NCBI RefSeq assembly: GCF_029255145.1
Contig: NZ_JAPUVQ010000044.1
Coordinates: 1-64,000, forward strand
Direction of reading: 5' to 3'
Origin: Accumulibacter sp003538495
GTDB lineage: Bacteria; Pseudomonadota; Gammaproteobacteria; Burkholderiales; Rhodocyclaceae
DNA: 64,000 nt
The notes under the pieces were generated by a model that saw only the letters and a list, made by a program, of their open reading frames with translations, did no database searches and was not told the DNA's origin. The translations under genes were made by a program, and so were the position numbers. Numbering within the stretch: position 1 is the first letter of the stretch; each line of letters begins with the position of its first letter. This document shows, piece after piece, positions 17,730-26,871 of this stretch.

Positions 17730-18521
17730 ATGACGATCCGCCATTCTGGTGTCAAGACTCGCCTGGTTCTCCTTGCTGCCTGCTTCTTCGCCGCCGCTGG
17801 TTCGGCGTCGGCGGCGGAGAGCGTCCAGGCAGATCCCGCGGACGACGATGCCCAAGCCCGGCTGATCGTCGAAAAAGCCGATCACGTCCGCTTTCCGGCC
17901 GAAGGCTTTCAGGTGGACGTAACCATCACCACCACCGGTAGCGACCAGGAAAGCGAGGTGCGCAAATACCGCGTGCTGGCCAAGGGCAACACCAACAGCG
18001 TGGTGATGGTCCTGGAACCGGCTTCCGAGCGTGGGCAGATTCTATTGATGAAAGGCCGCGACCTGTGGGTTTTCATGCCTGAGGTTTCACAACCCATTCG
18101 GCTCGCTCTCTCGCAACGGCTGACCGGGCAGGTGGCCAATGGCGACCTGGCGCGCGCCAACTTCGCCGCCGACTACAACCCGAAGCTGCTGCGCACCGAA
18201 AAAATCGCTGGCGACGACTACCAGGTGCTCGAACTGACTGCGGCCGACCGGGGCGTCACCTATCAGCGGGTACTTTACTGGGTCCGCGAAAAGGACTCCT
18301 GGCCCTACCGGGCCGAATTCTATTCGCTCTCCAATCGTCTGCTGAAAACCTGCCGGTACGAGAACTTCAAGACCATGGAAGGCAGAAAACGGCCGACGCG
18401 ACTGGTCATGGAAAACGCGCTTCGCGGCGGCGAACAGTCGGTCATGGAATATGGCAGCATGCGGCTGCGCGATCTGCCCGACAAGGTGTTCACCAAGGAC
18501 TATCTGAAGAAACTCGACTAG
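17730..18521 (+). CDS. LolA-like outer-membrane lipoprotein-sorting protein
   Basis: A 263-residue exported protein. The leader (residues 1-28, ending GSASAA) is a clear signal peptide. The mature part is beta-rich and carries the motifs of the LolA-like family annotated as outer membrane lipoprotein-sorting proteins: EVRKYRVLAKGNTNS, GRDLWVFMPEVSQPIRL and an end of MRLRDLPDKVFTKDYLKKL. These proteins shuttle an acylated or lipidic cargo through the periplasm. The start at 17730 has GGAAAG just upstream. Its head-to-head position with an ABC ATPase of the LolD class and a barrel protein suggests one trafficking pathway (inference). The precise cargo is unknown. Confidence 0.82.
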   Translation: MTIRHSGVKTRLVLLAACFFAAAGSASAAESVQADPADDDAQARLIVEKADHVRFPAEGFQVDVTITTTGSDQESEVRKYRVLAKGNTNSVVMVLEPASERGQILLMKGRDLWVFMPEVSQPIRLALSQRLTGQVANGDLARANFAADYNPKLLRTEKIAGDDYQVLELTAADRGVTYQRVLYWVREKDSWPYRAEFYSLSNRLLKTCRYENFKTMEGRKRPTRLVMENALRGGEQSVMEYGSMRLRDLPDKVFTKDYLKKLD

Positions 18522-18608
18522 CCAGGGTGTTGAGGCCAATGCCCGCACCACTTCGTAGTACCATGCGCAGGCTATATCGGCAGCGAGCGATCAGCATAAG
18601 GGCGGCAG

Positions 18609-19400
18609 ATGTTTCTTTCGAACTTGACAGAACTGACCATGAGCCAGGGTTACCGGCGGTTCTTCAAGGTCGTGCCGGCGCTGACCGATGAGTTGCGGGC
18701 GGAGAACTACCGCATCCGGCACGAGGTGTACTGCCGCGAACTGGGCTACGAGCCACTGCGTCCCGAAGGCCTCGAGGCCGACGATTACGACGAGCGCTCG
18801 GTGCACTGCCTGGTGCAGTCGGTTTCGAGCGGGCAGTTCGTCGGCTGCGCCCGCCTCGTGCTGGTCGATAGGGAAAACCCCGAGCAGTCATGCCTGCCTT
18901 TCGAGATCTCCTGCGCGGCGACACTTGACCGGTCGATCATCGATCCGATGGCCATCGACCGCAGCCAGATCGCCGAGATCTCGCGTCTGGCGGTGGTCGG
19001 CAGCTACCGCCGCCGGCAGGGCGAGCAGGGCCAGCCGATCTCGATTTCGGAACAGGACTTCGGGACCGCCAGCAGGCCGCGTCAGCCGTACCTCGCCCTC
19101 GCCGTCTATCTTTGCCTGATCTCTCTGGCCCGTCACTACGGGGTCAGCACGCTTTTTGTCCTGACCGAACCGCGACTGGCGGCCAACCTGTCGCGCCTGG
19201 GCGTTCACGTCGAACGGATCGGCGGCGAAATTGAGCATCGGGGTACGCGGGTGCCGTCGATGCTGTCGGTGGATGAAATCATCGGCGGCATGAACTTCGT
19301 CGTCCGGGCACTCTTCGAAGTCGTCTCACGAGAAGTCAGGGAAAGCCTCGAAACGGCCGGGCAGCGCGCTGTTCGCGCCAAGCATCACCCTCTCTTATAG
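18609..19400 (+). CDS. PEP-CTERM/exosortase-associated acyltransferase (GNAT-like)
   Basis: A 263-residue protein resembling the N-acyltransferase family found beside exosortase systems (TIGR03694 type), related to autoinducer synthases and N-acyl amino acid synthases. Visible marks are ELRAENYRIRHEVYCRELGYEP near the start, the acyl-CoA binding-like 'V-G-C-A-R-L-V' strand, and AEISRLAVVGSYRRR. Such enzymes probably make acyl-modified small molecules; the substrate here is unknown. No exosortase or PEP-CTERM protein is in the window. Alternative start: ATG at 18639 (MSQGYRRFF). It precedes an HDOD-kinase gene by 78 bases. Confidence 0.8.
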   Translation: MFLSNLTELTMSQGYRRFFKVVPALTDELRAENYRIRHEVYCRELGYEPLRPEGLEADDYDERSVHCLVQSVSSGQFVGCARLVLVDRENPEQSCLPFEISCAATLDRSIIDPMAIDRSQIAEISRLAVVGSYRRRQGEQGQPISISEQDFGTASRPRQPYLALAVYLCLISLARHYGVSTLFVLTEPRLAANLSRLGVHVERIGGEIEHRGTRVPSMLSVDEIIGGMNFVVRALFEVVSREVRESLETAGQRAVRAKHHPLL

Positions 19401-19478
19401 CGGCGCACGCGGCCATGCACGCTCCTTTCGCTTCATTGACCGCTGCCAGAACGGCATTCGGCGCCTGTCACGACCGCA

Positions 19479-21677
19479 ATGTATAGCCTGCCGGAGCCGA
19501 TCCGCCACGCCATCGAGTCCGGGCGCGCGCCTTCGCCGCCACAGGTCCTGCTGCGACTGCTGCAACTGGTGGACGACGACTGTACGACGATGGCCAGGCT
19601 GGCCACGCTCGTCGAGCAGGACCCGGGCTTGTGCACCCGGGTCCTGACCGCGGCAAACTCGCCCGCCATTCGACGTGGCAAGCAATTGCGCAGCATCGAA
19701 GGCTGCCTGATCGCGCTCGGCACGCGCCTGGTTCGCTCGATCGCGACCTGCCTGTCGGTCCAGAGCCTTTTTGACGAACGGACGGCCACCCGAGCGGTCG
19801 ATCTGTCGGCGTTCTGGACGCATTCCCTGCTGGTCGCCGAGCTGTCCCGCAGCCTGGCCACGTCCAGCGGCTATCCGCGTCCCGACGAGGCCTACCTGGC
19901 CGGCCTGCTGCACGACGTGGGCGAGCTCATTCTGATCTCGGCACTTGGCGATCCATATCTGCAGCTGCTGGCCGGGAGCGCCAGCGAAGCCGAACTCGCC
20001 GATCGGGAAACCGAACAGCTCGGCGTGCACCATGGTCAGATCGGCACCTGGCTGGCCGACCAGTGGCAGCTCGATTCGCCGTTTGCCGACGGCATCCTGT
20101 TCCACCATCTGCCGGCCGAGCAGATCGTCACCGCGGCGCAGCTGCCGCAAGTAGTCTGGCTGGCACACGCGGCAGCGTCTGGCGACGCGGTGCCAGACGA
20201 CCTCGAACGACTCGCCGAGAAGCTGTTCGGCGACCGCAGCGGTAGTCCGCTGGCTGCCCTGCGCGACGCCGCCGAGCAACGCATGCGGGTCTTTGCCGAC
20301 GCGATCGGCATCGCGCCGCTGGAATCGGCTCCCTCTGGCAGCCCGACGGGTCTGCCACGCGTTCTCGGCCTGCGTCGTGGCGCCGCCGAGACCGGCGCCG
20401 ACGCCGCCGCCGGCCAGCTGGCCGCGATGATCGGCGACAAAGCCCTGCTGCAACCCTTGCAGGAAGATCTGTGCACACTCGAAAGCGATGCCGCGTTGCT
20501 GCTCTCGCTGCGTGAATCGGCGCGCATCCTGTTTGACCTGAACCATCTCGCCTTCCTGCTTGCTGATCCGCTCGACGGACGGCTGGCAGGCCAGGGGATT
20601 GCAGGGCAGGAACCGATTTTCGGGCAGGTCAGCATCGTCCTCGAGGAGCAGCGCAGCCTCGCCGCGGCCGCCGTGCTCAGTGGCGCGATCCGCTCGTCGT
20701 ATGACCAGGCGCCAGCGCCCGCGAAATCACTGATGGACATCCAGTTTGCCAGAGCCTTGTCGAGCAGCGGCCTGCTGTGCATTCCGATGCCTGGCCGAAA
20801 CCGGACCGTCGGGGTCATCGTTGCTGGCCTGACCGCCGGCCAGCACAGCCGCCTGACCCACCGCCTGCCCGGCCTGGCCAACTTTAGCCGGATTGCCGGC
20901 GTCACCGTGGAGAACTGGCGCGAGGCACAGGACGCGCGCAAACAGACCGAAGACAACGCCGCGGCACACTTCGCTCGCCAGGCCAGACGAACCGTCCACG
21001 AGGCGGGGAACCCGCTGACGATCATCAAGGGCTACCTGAAGATCCTCGACTCGAAGCTGCCGCAGGGCGCTGGCGTGCACCACGAACTGAGCATCCTGAC
21101 CGACGAAATCGAGCGTGTCGCTAGTATCGTGCGCCGGATGAGCGAAGTCCCGGCCGCCCGCGACAATGACCAGGCGGTCGATGTCTGCGATCTGGTTCGC
21201 GAACTGCTGCTGCTCTATCGCGAGGCGCTTTTTGATTCCAGAGGAATCGTCATCGAGACCGCCCTGCCGGCCAGGCCGATCCACGTCGCCTGTGATCGTG
21301 ACAGCATCAAGCAGATCCTCCTCAATCTGTGGAAGAACGCCTCCGAAGCGCTCTCCCGAGGCGAACGCTTCCAGCTCTCACTGACCGACGACGTCCTGCA
21401 TCAGGGGCGCCGCTTCGCCGAGCTGAAAATCCGGGACAACGGCCCCGGCATGAGCGAACAGGCGATGGGCGCGCTGCATCGCGCCGCCGATGGCCAGCTG
21501 GGCGCTGCGCGTGGCGGGCGCGGCCTGGGCCTGTCGATCGTCGGCACCCTTGCGCACCGCCTGGAGATTGCCGTCACCTGCCGCAGCAAGCCAGGCCACG
21601 GGACAATGATCGCACTGCTCTTGCCAGCGCCGGACCGGACTGAGCGCCGGGGCGGCAGCGAAGCCAAACCAAACTGA
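19479..21677 (+). CDS. HDOD-domain sensor histidine kinase
   Basis: A 732-residue soluble signalling protein. Residues 10-200 form an HDOD domain, a degenerate HD-hydrolase fold (VEQDPGLCTRVLTAANS, EAYLAGLLHDVGELIL). A GAF-like middle section (about 300-470) leads to a histidine-kinase core with His507 in ARRTVHEAGNPLTIIKG, the N box ILLNLWKNASEAL and the G boxes IRDNGPGMS and GGRGLGLSIVGTLA. No transmembrane segment is seen. The next gene, 38 bases on, encodes a receiver-containing GGDEF-EAL protein, a natural phosphotransfer partner. The start has no strong ribosome site. HDOD-kinase fusions of this kind are known near exosortase loci, but I infer the link only from the neighbouring acyltransferase. 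Confidence 0.82.
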   Translation: MYSLPEPIRHAIESGRAPSPPQVLLRLLQLVDDDCTTMARLATLVEQDPGLCTRVLTAANSPAIRRGKQLRSIEGCLIALGTRLVRSIATCLSVQSLFDERTATRAVDLSAFWTHSLLVAELSRSLATSSGYPRPDEAYLAGLLHDVGELILISALGDPYLQLLAGSASEAELADRETEQLGVHHGQIGTWLADQWQLDSPFADGILFHHLPAEQIVTAAQLPQVVWLAHAAASGDAVPDDLERLAEKLFGDRSGSPLAALRDAAEQRMRVFADAIGIAPLESAPSGSPTGLPRVLGLRRGAAETGADAAAGQLAAMIGDKALLQPLQEDLCTLESDAALLLSLRESARILFDLNHLAFLLADPLDGRLAGQGIAGQEPIFGQVSIVLEEQRSLAAAAVLSGAIRSSYDQAPAPAKSLMDIQFARALSSSGLLCIPMPGRNRTVGVIVAGLTAGQHSRLTHRLPGLANFSRIAGVTVENWREAQDARKQTEDNAAAHFARQARRTVHEAGNPLTIIKGYLKILDSKLPQGAGVHHELSILTDEIERVASIVRRMSEVPAARDNDQAVDVCDLVRELLLLYREALFDSRGIVIETALPARPIHVACDRDSIKQILLNLWKNASEALSRGERFQLSLTDDVLHQGRRFAELKIRDNGPGMSEQAMGALHRAADGQLGAARGGRGLGLSIVGTLAHRLEIAVTCRSKPGHGTMIALLLPAPDRTERRGGSEAKPN

Positions 21678-21715
21678 AGGACGATCTCGTCGCCGAACAC
21701 GAGTCAGGAGTACCG

Positions 21716-23911
21716 ATGAAGGCCATAGCGAACGTCGAATTCTTGCCGCAGAGACTGGAGCCACCGGGCAGCGTCAGGATCCTGATCGTCGACGACGAGG
21801 AACGAATCAGGGCCGCCTACCGGCAGCTGCTCGCGGCCGACGGGCGCTGCATCGAGGAGTGTGGTACCGGCATCGAAGCCCTCCGCCGGCTGGAGAGCCG
21901 CGATGTCGACATCGTGATCCTTGATCTCAATCTGCCCGACATCGACGGGCTCGAAATCATGGAATGGATGGTGCACAAGCATGTCCCGACGGCCGTAATC
22001 GTCTTCAGTGGCGACGAATCGATCGACTCGGCGATCCGTGCCCTGCGTCACGGCGCGTTCGAGTTCATTCGCAAGAACGGCAATCCGCAGGAACTGATCG
22101 ATACCGTCGACCGCGTCGAGCGCCGCCGCCGGATCGAACGTGAACACGCGCTGATGACCGTTCAGCTCGAGCACTCGGAACGCTTGCACCGCTTCCTGGT
22201 GGAGCAGTCGCCAGACATCATCTATACCCTCGACAGAAACGGCTGTTTCATTTTCGTCAACAGCCGGGTCGAAGCGCTGCTCGGATACTTGCCGGATGAA
22301 CTGCTCGGCAAGCACTATTCGCTGATCGTTCATCCCGACGACCTGGAGCACGCGCGCTTCGCTTTCAATGAACGCCGGATCGGCGACCGGGCGAGCACCA
22401 ACGTCGAAATCCGCCTGGAGACGAAGACCCAGGGGGTCCGGCATTTCGAGAACCGGACGATCGTCACCATCCTCAGCTCGCAAGGCCTTTACGCCGCCAA
22501 TGAAGGGCCCGCGACGCAGCACTTCATTGGCACCTCGGGCGTCGCCCGCGACATCACCGACCGCAAGAAGGCCGAGGAGACCATCGCCTTCCAGGCTTTT
22601 CACGATCTCCTCACCGGGCTGCCCAACCGTATCCTGTTCAAGGATCGACTGGGGATTGCCCTGAGGCAGGCGAAAAGGAACGGCAAGCGGCTGGCCGTGA
22701 TGTTCATCGACATCGATCGCTTCAAGCTGGTCAATGACACCTACGGTCATCACGAAGGTGACGAACTGCTCAAAGGCTTCGCCGAGCGGACCCGTGCCTG
22801 CCTGCGCTCCGGCGACACGCTGGCTCGCCAGGGTGGCGACGAGTTCACCGTCCTGCTGCCCGACCTGAGCAGCGGTGACGATGCGGCCACCATCGCCGCC
22901 AAGATGCTCGGCGAGCTCAAGCAGCCGTTCAGGATCGCCGGACTCGATTTCTATACCACCGCCAGTGTCGGCATTTCGCTTTTCCCGGACGATGGCGACA
23001 GCCCGGAAATTCTCCTGCGCAACGCGGATATTGCGATGTACCAGATCAAGGGACGCGGCAAGAACGGCTATCTCCAATTCCATCCGGAGATGAACAACGG
23101 CCACAGCATGCGCATCACGCTCGAGAGCGATCTGCGCCTGGCGCTGGAAAGCGGCGACCAGTTCGAGCTCTACTATCAGCCGCAGATCAACCATCGGCAG
23201 GGACTGACGGTCGGGATGGAAGCGCTGGTCCGCTGGCACCACCCCCGGCACGGGCTGCTGGCGCCCGACGCCTTCGTCCCGCTCGCCGAAGAAACCGGAA
23301 TGATCGTCGACCTCGGCGACTGGGTACTGCAACGGGCCCTCAGCCAGCTGGCAGAGTGGCGCAGCAAGGGCTTTACCAGCCTGCAACTGGCGATCAACCT
23401 CTCGCCAAAGGAGTTCGACCGCGCCGGACTGCCCGAACGACTGCTGCAGCTGATCGACTCGCATGCCCTCCCGGCCGATGCGATCGACATCGAGATTACC
23501 GAGAACCTGCTGATGAAAGATGCTGAAAAGAACATCGACATGGTCAGGCAACTGCGAAACGGCGGCCTGCGCGTGTCGATCGACGACTTTGGCACCCGCT
23601 ACTCGTCGCTCAACTATCTGCGTCGTTTCCCGATCAACAGCATCAAGATCGACCAGTCATTCGTTCGCGACCTGAACCCGCACCACGACAGCTCGAACGC
23701 AATCATCCACGCCATTGCGTGCATCGCCCGCAGCTTCGGCCTGCGGGTTCTGGCCGAGGGCGTGGAGACCGAAGCGCAGCGGCAAATGCTCAGCGGCATG
23801 GCCTGTGACGACATGCAGGGCTTCCTGTTCAGCCGACCGCTGCCGGCCGCCGAATTCGAGGCTTTCCTGACCACCAGCGCCTTCCCCTGCCGCCCGCATT
23901 CGCCCGTCTGA
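21716..23911 (+). CDS. Response regulator with PAS, GGDEF and EAL domains
   Basis: A 731-residue c-di-GMP protein. A receiver (residues 20-135) carries the phosphoacceptor Asp70 in IVILDLNLPDIDG. A PAS domain (about 158-290) follows, then GGDEF with an intact GGDEF motif at 373-377, then EAL with the motif at 502-504 (GMEALVRW) and the downstream metal-site stretches ITENLLM, DDFGTRYSSLNYL and EGVETEAQ. Both catalytic signatures are intact, so it may make and break cyclic di-GMP, with the balance set by phosphorylation of the receiver. AGGAG sits before the ATG. It follows the HDOD kinase by 38 bases in the same orientation, which suggests that kinase phosphorylates it. Confidence 0.92.
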   Translation: MKAIANVEFLPQRLEPPGSVRILIVDDEERIRAAYRQLLAADGRCIEECGTGIEALRRLESRDVDIVILDLNLPDIDGLEIMEWMVHKHVPTAVIVFSGDESIDSAIRALRHGAFEFIRKNGNPQELIDTVDRVERRRRIEREHALMTVQLEHSERLHRFLVEQSPDIIYTLDRNGCFIFVNSRVEALLGYLPDELLGKHYSLIVHPDDLEHARFAFNERRIGDRASTNVEIRLETKTQGVRHFENRTIVTILSSQGLYAANEGPATQHFIGTSGVARDITDRKKAEETIAFQAFHDLLTGLPNRILFKDRLGIALRQAKRNGKRLAVMFIDIDRFKLVNDTYGHHEGDELLKGFAERTRACLRSGDTLARQGGDEFTVLLPDLSSGDDAATIAAKMLGELKQPFRIAGLDFYTTASVGISLFPDDGDSPEILLRNADIAMYQIKGRGKNGYLQFHPEMNNGHSMRITLESDLRLALESGDQFELYYQPQINHRQGLTVGMEALVRWHHPRHGLLAPDAFVPLAEETGMIVDLGDWVLQRALSQLAEWRSKGFTSLQLAINLSPKEFDRAGLPERLLQLIDSHALPADAIDIEITENLLMKDAEKNIDMVRQLRNGGLRVSIDDFGTRYSSLNYLRRFPINSIKIDQSFVRDLNPHHDSSNAIIHAIACIARSFGLRVLAEGVETEAQRQMLSGMACDDMQGFLFSRPLPAAEFEAFLTTSAFPCRPHSPV

Positions 23912-24116
23912 GCGAACGCAGGATAGTCGCGCCGGGACTTTGCCGCGCACGGAAACGACTGGGCCACAGCTGGGAAAGCGAAGGATGCGCGCCATCAGCC
24001 GGGCTGGGCGGTGCCGTGGAAAGCAGCGAAATCACCACACCGGCACGCACCAGGCAAATGGCGAACCTGCCAGCAAGGGCGGATCGGAAAACGCTCCGCT
24101 CTGATCGCTGAACGTC

Positions 24117-25997
24117 CTACTGAACGAACCGGCGATTCTCCGTGACAACCCGATCGAGCACGGACTTGCTGGCGTCGACGACCTCCTGCCGCTCGTTCCT
24201 GGGCAGTCTCTTGTCCAGCGCATCGTAAACGTCGTACCGGAAGAACTCGCTGCCCGTGAAGGGGAAGACGAGCTTGCTGTCGCCGTTCTTGATTCCCAGA
24301 TAGTTGTAGTTGCCGAGGACCAGGAAATCCTCGCTCTGGAAAAGATCCCCGGCCAGGGTATAGGCGTCCGCCGGAGTGGACGTGCCCAGATAGGTCATCA
24401 GCGTTTTCGGAATCTGCAGGTGCGAGGTCACGTGGTCGAAGGACTGCGCCCGGTAGCCGGGGATGCTCAGCACCAGCGGGACGCGAATCTGCTGTTCGGG
24501 GAAATAGTTGCCGTGTCCGTGCCCCCAATGACCGTTTTCCATGAACTCTTCGCCGTGGTCGCCGGTGAACAGGACGATGGTGCTGTCGAGCATGTGGTGC
24601 TCCTCGAGGTAGTCGAGGATCCGCCCGACCTGCCGGTCCACATGATGAGCGGCGTTGACGTAACGCCGGTGGATCGCGTCGGCGTCTTTCATCAGATCGA
24701 GTTTCGCGTAGTTCATCACCTGCTGATAGCCGGGCCGAATGACCGCCGACTCCGGAAAGGTGTACGGGGCGTGCGTCGACTCGAAGAACATGAACATGAA
24801 TCGCGGCTTGCCGGCCTCGAAATGCGCCAGTTCGGCGAGCATGTGGTCGACGTTCTGCTGATCGCAGCGCCACGGCTCGCCCTCGTTCAGCGCCTGCATC
24901 AGGGTGCCTTCGGGCATCTCGGCAAATACGGTGTCGTTCAGTTCGGGATAGGTGAAGCTCTGGCTGGTGCGCAGCGAAAACTGGTAGCCCTTGTCGATCA
25001 GCAGGTCCATCAGCACCGGCCGCACGCGCTGCGTCTGAAACGCGTACCAATACGGCGCGTGCAGTCCGTAGAACATTGAGAACATCCCCATGCGCGTGCG
25101 GTTGCCGCCGCTATAGTGACGCTTGAAGCTCATCGCCTTGTTGGCGAAGGCCCACAGATTCGGCGTGACCTCGGCGCTGAACAGGTCCCAACGAAACGAT
25201 TCAGCGGTCAGCCAGATAATGTTCGGGTACTTTTCCAGCGGCCTGGTGGTGATCGCCTGCAGCGGGTAGTTGACTTTTCCCTTGGCAAGGGAGAGAGCGT
25301 TGCTTTTTTCTGCCTGCACCACGCCCAGTCGGCGCAGCAGGCCAGTGGCGCTGGTATTCACATGAAAGGGCAGCACCGATGCCGCCTGCAGGTATTCCTC
25401 CTGGCCGGTGTAGGAGCTGAAGGCATAGACACCCTGGACCACGCCCAGAGACGTCAGCAGCAGGCCGACTACCGCCAGCCCCCTTCGCCGGGACACATGC
25501 CCCTGCCGCGATCGGGCCGCGAACCGGTGGATAACCCTCAGCATGGCCGCCAGCAGGATTGCCGCCAGCACGACCACGCCGGCGACGGTGTACGTCGTCT
25601 CATCGGTTGCACCAAGCGCCGCCAGGCCACCCGGCGTGGTCAGCAGGTTCCAGACGAAGGCGTTGAAGTGGTATTCGTACAGCTTGAACAACTGCAAGTC
25701 GGTGTACCCCACCAGCACGACGATCAGGCTGACCAGCCAGACGCCCCCGTAGACCAGCGCCAGCTTCCATCTGGGCACCTCGTCGCCGCGGGGACGAACG
25801 AAGAGTTCCAGCAATTCGCCGATCACGATCACCGGCGACACGAACATCGTCGCATAGCCCAGCACGGAGAGCGTCGCGAACAGGTAGACGCTCGCCTGAG
25901 ACGCCTCGATGTATGGCCAGAACTGCACCAGGAGCAGGCACAGCAGGCTGAACAGCACCACGTAGTAGTACCGCAGAGCGCGTTGAATGGGTGTCAC
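24117..25997 (-). CDS. Membrane-anchored sulfatase-like protein (DUF3413/YejM-like)
   Basis: A 626-residue inner-membrane protein. About five transmembrane helices occupy the first 190 residues, followed by a periplasmic alkaline-phosphatase/sulfatase-fold domain: PNIIWLTAESFRWDLFS carries the first metal-site region, FKRHYSGGNRTRMGMFSMFYG replaces the usual Cys/Ser active-site motif with threonine, and FTGDHGEEFMENGHWGHG is the second metal region. This is the layout of YejM/PbgA/LapC, which regulates lipopolysaccharide synthesis, and of related phosphoethanolamine transferases. The start is GTG at 25997 with AGAGGTAA upstream. An enzyme or a pseudoenzyme regulator are both possible. A TATACT box lies about 32 bases upstream. 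Confidence 0.82.
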   Translation of the reverse strand: MTPIQRALRYYYVVLFSLLCLLLVQFWPYIEASQASVYLFATLSVLGYATMFVSPVIVIGELLELFVRPRGDEVPRWKLALVYGGVWLVSLIVVLVGYTDLQLFKLYEYHFNAFVWNLLTTPGGLAALGATDETTYTVAGVVVLAAILLAAMLRVIHRFAARSRQGHVSRRRGLAVVGLLLTSLGVVQGVYAFSSYTGQEEYLQAASVLPFHVNTSATGLLRRLGVVQAEKSNALSLAKGKVNYPLQAITTRPLEKYPNIIWLTAESFRWDLFSAEVTPNLWAFANKAMSFKRHYSGGNRTRMGMFSMFYGLHAPYWYAFQTQRVRPVLMDLLIDKGYQFSLRTSQSFTYPELNDTVFAEMPEGTLMQALNEGEPWRCDQQNVDHMLAELAHFEAGKPRFMFMFFESTHAPYTFPESAVIRPGYQQVMNYAKLDLMKDADAIHRRYVNAAHHVDRQVGRILDYLEEHHMLDSTIVLFTGDHGEEFMENGHWGHGHGNYFPEQQIRVPLVLSIPGYRAQSFDHVTSHLQIPKTLMTYLGTSTPADAYTLAGDLFQSEDFLVLGNYNYLGIKNGDSKLVFPFTGSEFFRYDVYDALDKRLPRNERQEVVDASKSVLDRVVTENRRFVQ

Positions 25998-26349
25998 CAG
26001 CTTACCTCTGCCGAATGCGAAATTCTCAAGTATAGGGGAGGAACCTTAAGTGGTAATCAAGTCCGGCGCACAACGCGAGGCGCCTGGTCGGCGTCGCTCT
26101 CGGGGGGAGGGACGCACGGTGATCTGCCGTGGCGCCGACTGCCGGCGCCGTCCACACGGCCCGAGGCGGCCTTGCCCTGGCCTTCGCCTAGTGGTTATCA
26201 TGGACTGACGCTGAATCCCTGTCGGCGCCGCGGCAGACCCTCGACCCCCTGACGCCAGGCCAATTCCGGACCGGCATCCGTCGTCGGTCAACAAGGCTGA
26301 CAACCGTTGGCCGCCGCCCTGCCACCCCGTTCCTCCCAAGGAGTGACCC
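25998..26349. other. Divergent intergenic region
   Basis: A 352-base gap between the YejM-like gene (minus) and sodC (plus). It holds a TATACT -10-like box for the minus gene (complement of 26029-26034), a candidate sodC promoter at 26172-26201 and the AAGGAG site of sodC. No coding frame of family character is visible. Confidence 0.6.
26172..26201 (+). promoter_or_regulatory. Candidate sigma70 promoter of sodC
   Basis: TTGCCC at 26172-26177 and TATCAT at 26196-26201 are separated by 18 bases, about 150 bases before the sodC start. The -10 box is one base off consensus, the -35 two off. Read by eye only. Confidence 0.35.
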
Positions 26350-26871
26350 ATGAAACGTTCGATCACCGCTGTAGTCTGCATCGTGTTCCCTGCTCTGGCG
26401 TGCGCCGCAGAGACGACCGTCACCTTGAACCTGGCTGACGCCAAGGGCGTTGGCGCGGCCGTGGGAACGGTGCGGATCCTTGAAACGCCGTATGGCCTCG
26501 CTTTCTATCCGAATCTCAAGGCCCTGGCGCCTGGCCTGCACGGCTTTCATGTGCACCAGAATCCGTCGTGTGCCCCGGCTGAAAAAGACGGGGCGTCGGT
26601 CGCGGCGCTGGCGGCCGGTGGCCATCTGGATCCGCAGGAGACCAAGCGGCACGGTGAACCGTGGGGGGACGGGCATCTCGGCGACCTGCCGGGGCTCTAC
26701 GTTGCCGCCGACGGCAGCGCCACCAGCCCGGTACTGGCGCCAAGGTTGAAGCTTTCAGACGTGGCCAACCGTTCGCTGATGGTACACGCCGGCGGCGACA
26801 ATCACTCGGACCACCCGGCTGCGCTCGGCGGCGGCGGTGCCCGGGTGGCGTGCGGGGTAATCGGCGGCTAG
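26350..26871 (+). CDS. sodC: Periplasmic Cu/Zn superoxide dismutase
   Basis: A 173-residue superoxide dismutase. A signal peptide (residues 1-20, ending ACAA) exports it to the periplasm, where it converts superoxide to peroxide and oxygen. Copper ligands read as His67 and His69 (GFHVHQ), the bridging His92 (GGHLDP) and His146 (MVHAGGD); zinc ligands as His101, His109 and Asp112. Cys74 and Cys168 would form the family disulfide. The length matches bacterial SodC. AAGGAG is placed directly before the ATG. It stands alone in orientation, between a YejM-like gene and a transposase remnant. Confidence 0.93.
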   Translation: MKRSITAVVCIVFPALACAAETTVTLNLADAKGVGAAVGTVRILETPYGLAFYPNLKALAPGLHGFHVHQNPSCAPAEKDGASVAALAAGGHLDPQETKRHGEPWGDGHLGDLPGLYVAADGSATSPVLAPRLKLSDVANRSLMVHAGGDNHSDHPAALGGGGARVACGVIGG

